Positions 8,855-11,086 of a stretch of 11,086 nt of DNA are shown one piece after another. This stretch comes from an uncultured Gemella sp. (GTDB lineage: Bacteria; Bacillota; Bacilli; Staphylococcales; Gemellaceae). The stretch covers positions 1 to 11,086 of the forward strand of contig CAKMQO010000150.1 in assembly GCA_927911695.1 (NCBI GenBank). The letters are read 5' to 3'. The number at the start of each line of letters is the position of its first letter. Within the stretch, counting starts at the first letter, position 1. A model generated the notes under the pieces. That model was not told where the DNA came from. It saw nothing but the letters and a program-made list of their open reading frames with translations, and ran no database searches. Position numbers and translations under genes: made by a program.

Positions 8855-9112
8855 ATGTCAAAGTCAAAGTACATAACGCGTTTAAAACGTTCTGAAGGAC
8901 AGCTTAGAGGAATTCAAAAAATGATAGAAGAAGAGCGAGATTGTATGGACATAATGATTCAACTAAGTGCAGTTCGTTCTAGTGTTGACAGAGTTATTGA
9001 ATTATTAATAACAGAAAATCTTATGGAATGTATTAATAACCCTACAGAAAATCCTAAAGAGCACAAGGAAAGAATAGAGAAAGCTATACAGTATCTAGTA
9101 AAAAAGAAATAG
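8855..9112 (+). CDS. cstR: CsoR-family repressor, CstR-like persulfide sensor
   Basis: This is an intact 85-aa all-helical protein of the CsoR/FrmR family (SKYITRLKRSEGQLRGIQKMIEEERDC at the N-terminus). Copper sensors of the family use Cys-His-Cys. Here C30 and C59 are kept, but the residue four before C59 is N55 (ITENLMEC) instead of His. Staphylococcus aureus CstR, as I recall it, has the same pattern (SENLIEC). CstR senses persulfide or polysulfide by linking its two cysteines and then leaves DNA, which turns on sulfur-transfer genes. The context agrees: the next genes, convergent to it, are two rhodaneses with a matching palindromic operator. Another CsoR subtype is possible, but a Cu(I) sensor is unlikely without the histidine. 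The start is ATG 8855 with TGAGGA six bases upstream. Confidence 0.85.
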   Translation: MSKSKYITRLKRSEGQLRGIQKMIEEERDCMDIMIQLSAVRSSVDRVIELLITENLMECINNPTENPKEHKERIEKAIQYLVKKK

Positions 9113-9131
9113 TATAACATAAATTAGTAAT

Positions 9132-9178
9132 AAAGTCTTGATTTCAAAATTATTTTGAACCAAGACTTTTATTTTTTT
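9132..9178. terminator. Terminator between cstR and the rhodanese operon
   Basis: AAAGTCTTG (9132-9140) pairs with CAAGACTTT (9161-9169), and the interior TTCAAAAT/ATTTTGAA continues the stem. T-ATTTTTTT follows on the plus strand. It ends cstR, and the flanking A run lets it serve the opposite strand less strongly. Confidence 0.88.
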
Positions 9179-9214
9179 GAAATGTATTAATTTTATAGAG
9201 AATTTTAAACTAGT

Positions 9215-9248
9215 AATTGTTGGTTGTTTTTTTACTAATTGGTTGTTT
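9215..9248 (+). repeat. Two tandem copies of an AATTG-GGTTGTTT motif
   Basis: AATTGTTGGTTGTTT (9215-9229) is followed by AATTGGTTGTTT (9237-9248), the same word lacking three bases. The first copy, extended to AATTGTTGGTTGTTTTT (9215-9231), recurs exactly in inverse orientation at 10249-10265, so copies lie on both sides of the rhodanese operon. Function is unknown. Confidence 0.4.
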
Positions 9249-9254
9249 AATTCT

Positions 9255-9560
9255 TTATTTTGTTTCTCCAGGCCAGTTATTCATACCACCCTCGATATTT
9301 ATAACATCGAATCCTTGTGCATCAAGAAAATCATATGCTTTAGCTGAACGTCCACCCGCTTGACAAATTACATAGTATTTTTGATCTTTATCTAATTTAG
9401 AAAAATCTGCTCCTAAAGTACTTAAAGGGAAATTTTCAGCAGAAGGTATGTGACCAGCGTTATATTCATGAATTTCTCTTACGTCAAGAATAGTGAGTTT
9501 TTCACTACTATTATTAGTGTATTTCTCATAAAAATCTTTCATTGAAATATTGTTTTTCAT
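9255..9560 (-). CDS. Single-domain rhodanese, CQAGGRS loop
   Basis: This is an intact 101-aa cytosolic protein and a complete small rhodanese domain. LTILDVREIHEYNAGHIPSA (residues 22-41) is the conserved DVR-E-x-x-GHI segment. C66 in CQAGGRS is the active-site cysteine that carries a persulfide, and GGMNNW closes the fold. Such proteins move sulfane sulfur between thiols, thiosulfate and protein acceptors. The partner is not visible. The start is ATG 9560 with AAAGGAA seven to eight bases upstream. It follows the other rhodanese by 94 bases on the same strand with no good promoter between them, so both probably share one transcript under CstR control. Confidence 0.92.
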   Translation of the reverse strand: MKNNISMKDFYEKYTNNSSEKLTILDVREIHEYNAGHIPSAENFPLSTLGADFSKLDKDQKYYVICQAGGRSAKAYDFLDAQGFDVINIEGGMNNWPGETK

Positions 9561-9654
9561 AGTTGATTCCTTTCAATATTATTAAATTTAACTACTGTAT
9601 TAGTCTGGTAAATTGTTGTGTTTTTAACAGAGTTAAATTATCTATAGTCTAATT

Positions 9655-9961
9655 TTAAACTATTTTACCTCTCCATGCATGCATTCCACCTTGAACATTG
9701 ACAACATCGAAACCTCTTTTTTTAAGTTTTTTTTGCGGCAAGTTTACTTCTTGCTCCAGAGTGACAAATTACATATGTTTTTTTGTCTGCTACTGGTGTG
9801 TAGCTACCGATTTCATTTAGTGGAATATTTTTTGCATTTTTTATATGTCCTCTTCTAAATTCACCAGGTGTTCTTACGTCTATTAACTGAATATTTTGTT
9901 TAAGTTTTTGTTCTAGTTCGATAGTAGAAATACTATCTACTTTTGTGAATAAAAAAAACAT
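9655..9961 (-). CDS. Single-domain rhodanese, CHSGARS loop, one frameshift
   Basis: The raw frame stops at 9722, but removing one base from the eight-T run 9727-9734 joins it to KLKKRGFDVVNVQGGMHAWRGKIV and a TAA at 9657-9655, giving 101 aa. LIDVRTPGEFRRGHIKNA (residues 26-43) and the active-site loop CHSGARS with C66 mark a catalytic rhodanese. The GGMHAW ending is also standard. The start is ATG 9961 with AGGAGG at 9975-9970, eight bases upstream. MFFLF at the start is too short for a membrane anchor. It is the first gene of the operon and lies directly after the palindromic operator, so it should be induced by reactive sulfur species. It is a paralogue of the second gene but not a recent duplicate, since loops and N-termini differ. 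Confidence 0.88.
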
Positions 9962-9975
9962 TTTTCTTACCTCCT

Positions 9976-9996
9976 ATATACCCCTATAGGGTATAT
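9976..9996. promoter_or_regulatory. CsoR/CstR-type operator
   Basis: Inverted arms ATATACCC (9976-9983) and GGGTATAT (9989-9996) surround CTATA. ACCCC-TATA-GGGT palindromes of this kind are the known binding sites of CsoR-family repressors in Staphylococcus and Bacillus. The site covers the start point, overlaps the end of the -10 and adjoins the ribosome binding site of the first rhodanese, so bound protein would block transcription. Confidence 0.85.
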
Positions 9997-10023
9997 TAAA
10001 GCATGAAATAAAACATTTGTCAA
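9995..10023 (-). promoter_or_regulatory. Promoter of the rhodanese operon
   Basis: On the minus strand TTGACA (10023-10018) is followed by a 17-base spacer and TTTAAT (10000-9995), with TGC before it as an extended -10. Transcription would begin near 9988, inside the palindromic operator. Confidence 0.8.
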
Positions 10024-10192
10024 AGAAATTGATTAGATTGTATACATTAAAATTAATAAGTTAATAATAATATATAATTTATATAAAAATGAAAGTAATT
10101 TATTATAAAATAAAAATTTCATAAGGATAATAAGATGAAAAAATGAAAATTATTGTTGAAAATAAATTTTCAAATATTTGGATGTTATATAC
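10024..10192. other. AT-rich intergenic stretch, nothing firm
   Basis: This lies between the divergent rhodanese and surface-protein promoters. It has only A/T-rich sequence with chance TATAAT-like words. A tiny frame (ATG 10143 to TGA 10196, 17 codons), preceded by AAGGA at 10122, is too short to call a gene. Confidence 0.35.
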
Positions 10193-10221
10193 TTGACAAA
10201 TAAGAAAAATAGGAGAATAAT
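10193..10221 (+). promoter_or_regulatory. Promoter of the surface-protein gene
   Basis: A perfect TTGACA (10193-10198) is followed by a 17-base spacer and AATAAT (10216-10221). The leader of about 50 bases includes the 17-base inverted copy of the 9215 repeat (10249-10265) and AGGAGGAG at 10268-10275, just before ATG 10280. Confidence 0.75.
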
Positions 10222-10279
10222 GGAAGAGAAAATGACCTTCATTTTTATAAAAACAACCAACAATTTAGGAGGAGATTAA

Positions 10280-11086
10280 ATGAAAAAAATATCAAAGGTA
10301 GCTACTGCCAGTGTACTATTATTTACATTAGCGAATCCACTAGCTGTATTTGCTGAGAATAAAGTAGGTAATGTTTCAGAAACAAGTAGTAATAAAACAA
10401 CACAAGATCTTACTATTACTTCAGAAGAAATCAATGGGGGATATAGTTTTTTATGTAACTGCAGTTAGAGATACTTATGAAGCAATTGTATATGCCACAA
10501 TTAATGGAAATAATTATACTTATAATCTAGGTAATCTAAAAAAAGGTCAAGTATCAAAAATAGTTCAACCAGACGCAAGTATAAATAACCATAGTGCTTC
10601 TATTTCAAAAGAAAGTAAAAAAGAAAAATCACTACCAAATACAAGTGTAGTAAGAGAATTAGTACAAAAAACAGTATTCTACAATAATGAAATAAATGGA
10701 AATGTAGTTGAAGCAAAAGTTGTATATAAAGTATATGAGATGGTAGAAAAGAATTCAACTCAAAATAAAGGAAGAGAATATTTTCCAGAAAGTAATGTTA
10801 AAGAAGGTGCTATTGTAAAACCAGAAGTACTAGTAAAACCTGAATATAAAGAAATATTAGGTGGAGCAATAGTTGAACCAACCGTACAACCAGAGTTACC
10901 AAAAGCCGAAGAACCAATGACTCCGGCACCAAAAGTAGAGGAGCCAATGACTCCGGCGCCAAAAGCGGAGGAACCAGCAGCACCAGCACCGAAAGTGGAA
11001 GAACCAGCAGTTCCAGCACCGAGAGTAGAGGAGCCAACAGCTCCAACAACAAAGTAGAGGAGCCAACAGCTCCACACCAAAGCAGA
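10280..11086 (+). CDS. Secreted surface protein with Pro/Glu/Ala repeats, 3' partial, frameshifted
   Basis: The start is ATG 10280 after AGGAGGAG. Residues 1-25 form a signal peptide (KK, then a hydrophobic stretch) with likely cleavage at VFA-EN. The raw frame stops at 10467. Removing one G from the five-G run 10436-10440 gives EEINGDIVFYVTAVRDTYEA and an open frame to 11057. Residues ~45-165 are a soluble, probably beta-rich region that I do not recognise. Then come 10-residue repeats of the type PKVEEPxxPA, which form an extended wall-spanning stalk in other Gram-positive proteins. The TAG at 11055-11057 and the mismatched frame after it come from missing bases in the last ~40 nt, so the protein almost certainly continues beyond the window. 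A C-terminal wall anchor (LPxTG or other) is expected but not seen. Confidence 0.8.
10899..11086 (+). repeat. 30-nt in-frame tandem repeat encoding PKxEEPxxPA
   Basis: Five complete 30-base units run 10899-10928, 10929-10958, 10959-10988, 10989-11018 and 11019-11048. A sixth and a partial seventh lie at the window end with small indels. Units vary at position 3 (A or V) and positions 7-8 (MT, AA, AV, TA). The array is richer in G and C than its surroundings and would vary in length by slippage or recombination. Confidence 0.9.

Noticed and set aside
9604..9640. Terminator between the two rhodanese genes (TTTAAC/GTTAAA)
   Set aside because: It is a six-base A/T-rich stem with no T tract on the minus strand.
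10620..10650. LPNTS in the surface protein as a sortase signal
   Set aside because: It is internal and not followed by a hydrophobic helix and positive tail, so it is not a working sorting signal.
10760..11080. Minus-strand open frame rich in Gly/Ser/Ala across the surface-protein repeats
   Set aside because: It is the shadow of the 30-nt repeat array. The plus-strand frame has a promoter, ribosome binding site and signal peptide, and the minus frame has none.

Overview
The window is low-GC DNA of a Bacillota (Bacilli) type. Signs of this are the strongly AT-biased codon use, strong AGGAGG-type ribosome binding sites, near-consensus sigma-A promoters and Met T-box leaders. It also carries a YheA-family protein and a Pro/Glu/Ala-repeat surface protein. 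A Gemella-like member would fit, but this is an inference from style, not from a database match.

Layout: (1) 71-3098 (+) is a two-gene envelope-glycan operon, a family 2 glycosyltransferase followed by a large GT-C-like membrane protein, closed by a strong terminator. (2) 3406-3759 (+) is a yheA homologue with its own promoter. It ends at a long bidirectional hairpin shared with the convergent methionine operon. (3) 8564-3827 (-) is that methionine operon: promoter, two tandem T-box leaders that both appear to read AUG (Met), metE (cobalamin-independent methionine synthase) and a yitJ-type bifunctional homocysteine methyltransferase/methylenetetrahydrofolate reductase. YitJ can make the methyl-folate that MetE consumes, and the leaders should switch the operon on when tRNA-Met is uncharged. 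(4) 8692-8811 (+) is a decayed histidine-kinase tail, followed by a CstR-like persulfide-sensing repressor gene (8855-9112, +). (5) 9961-9255 (-) is an operon of two single-domain rhodaneses. A palindromic ACCC/GGGT operator sits on its -10 region, so the neighbouring CstR-like protein very probably controls it. (6) 10280 to the window end (+) is a secreted surface protein with 30-nt repeats, cut off by the window edge.

Most of the larger genes are broken by single-base indels, nearly all in homopolymer runs (at least ten). After restoring one base at each site, MetE is 746 aa and YitJ 613 aa, with every catalytic residue in register and no other decay. I therefore read these as probable sequencing or assembly errors and give whole-gene coordinates. 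The histidine-kinase remnant differs because it also carries substitutions.

The least ordinary parts are the tandem Met T-boxes, the compact CstR/operator/rhodanese unit with related 12-17 bp repeats around it, the glycosyltransferase without a normal DXD motif, and the unrecognised N-terminal region of the surface protein. I did not find a convincing entirely new defence or mobile system.
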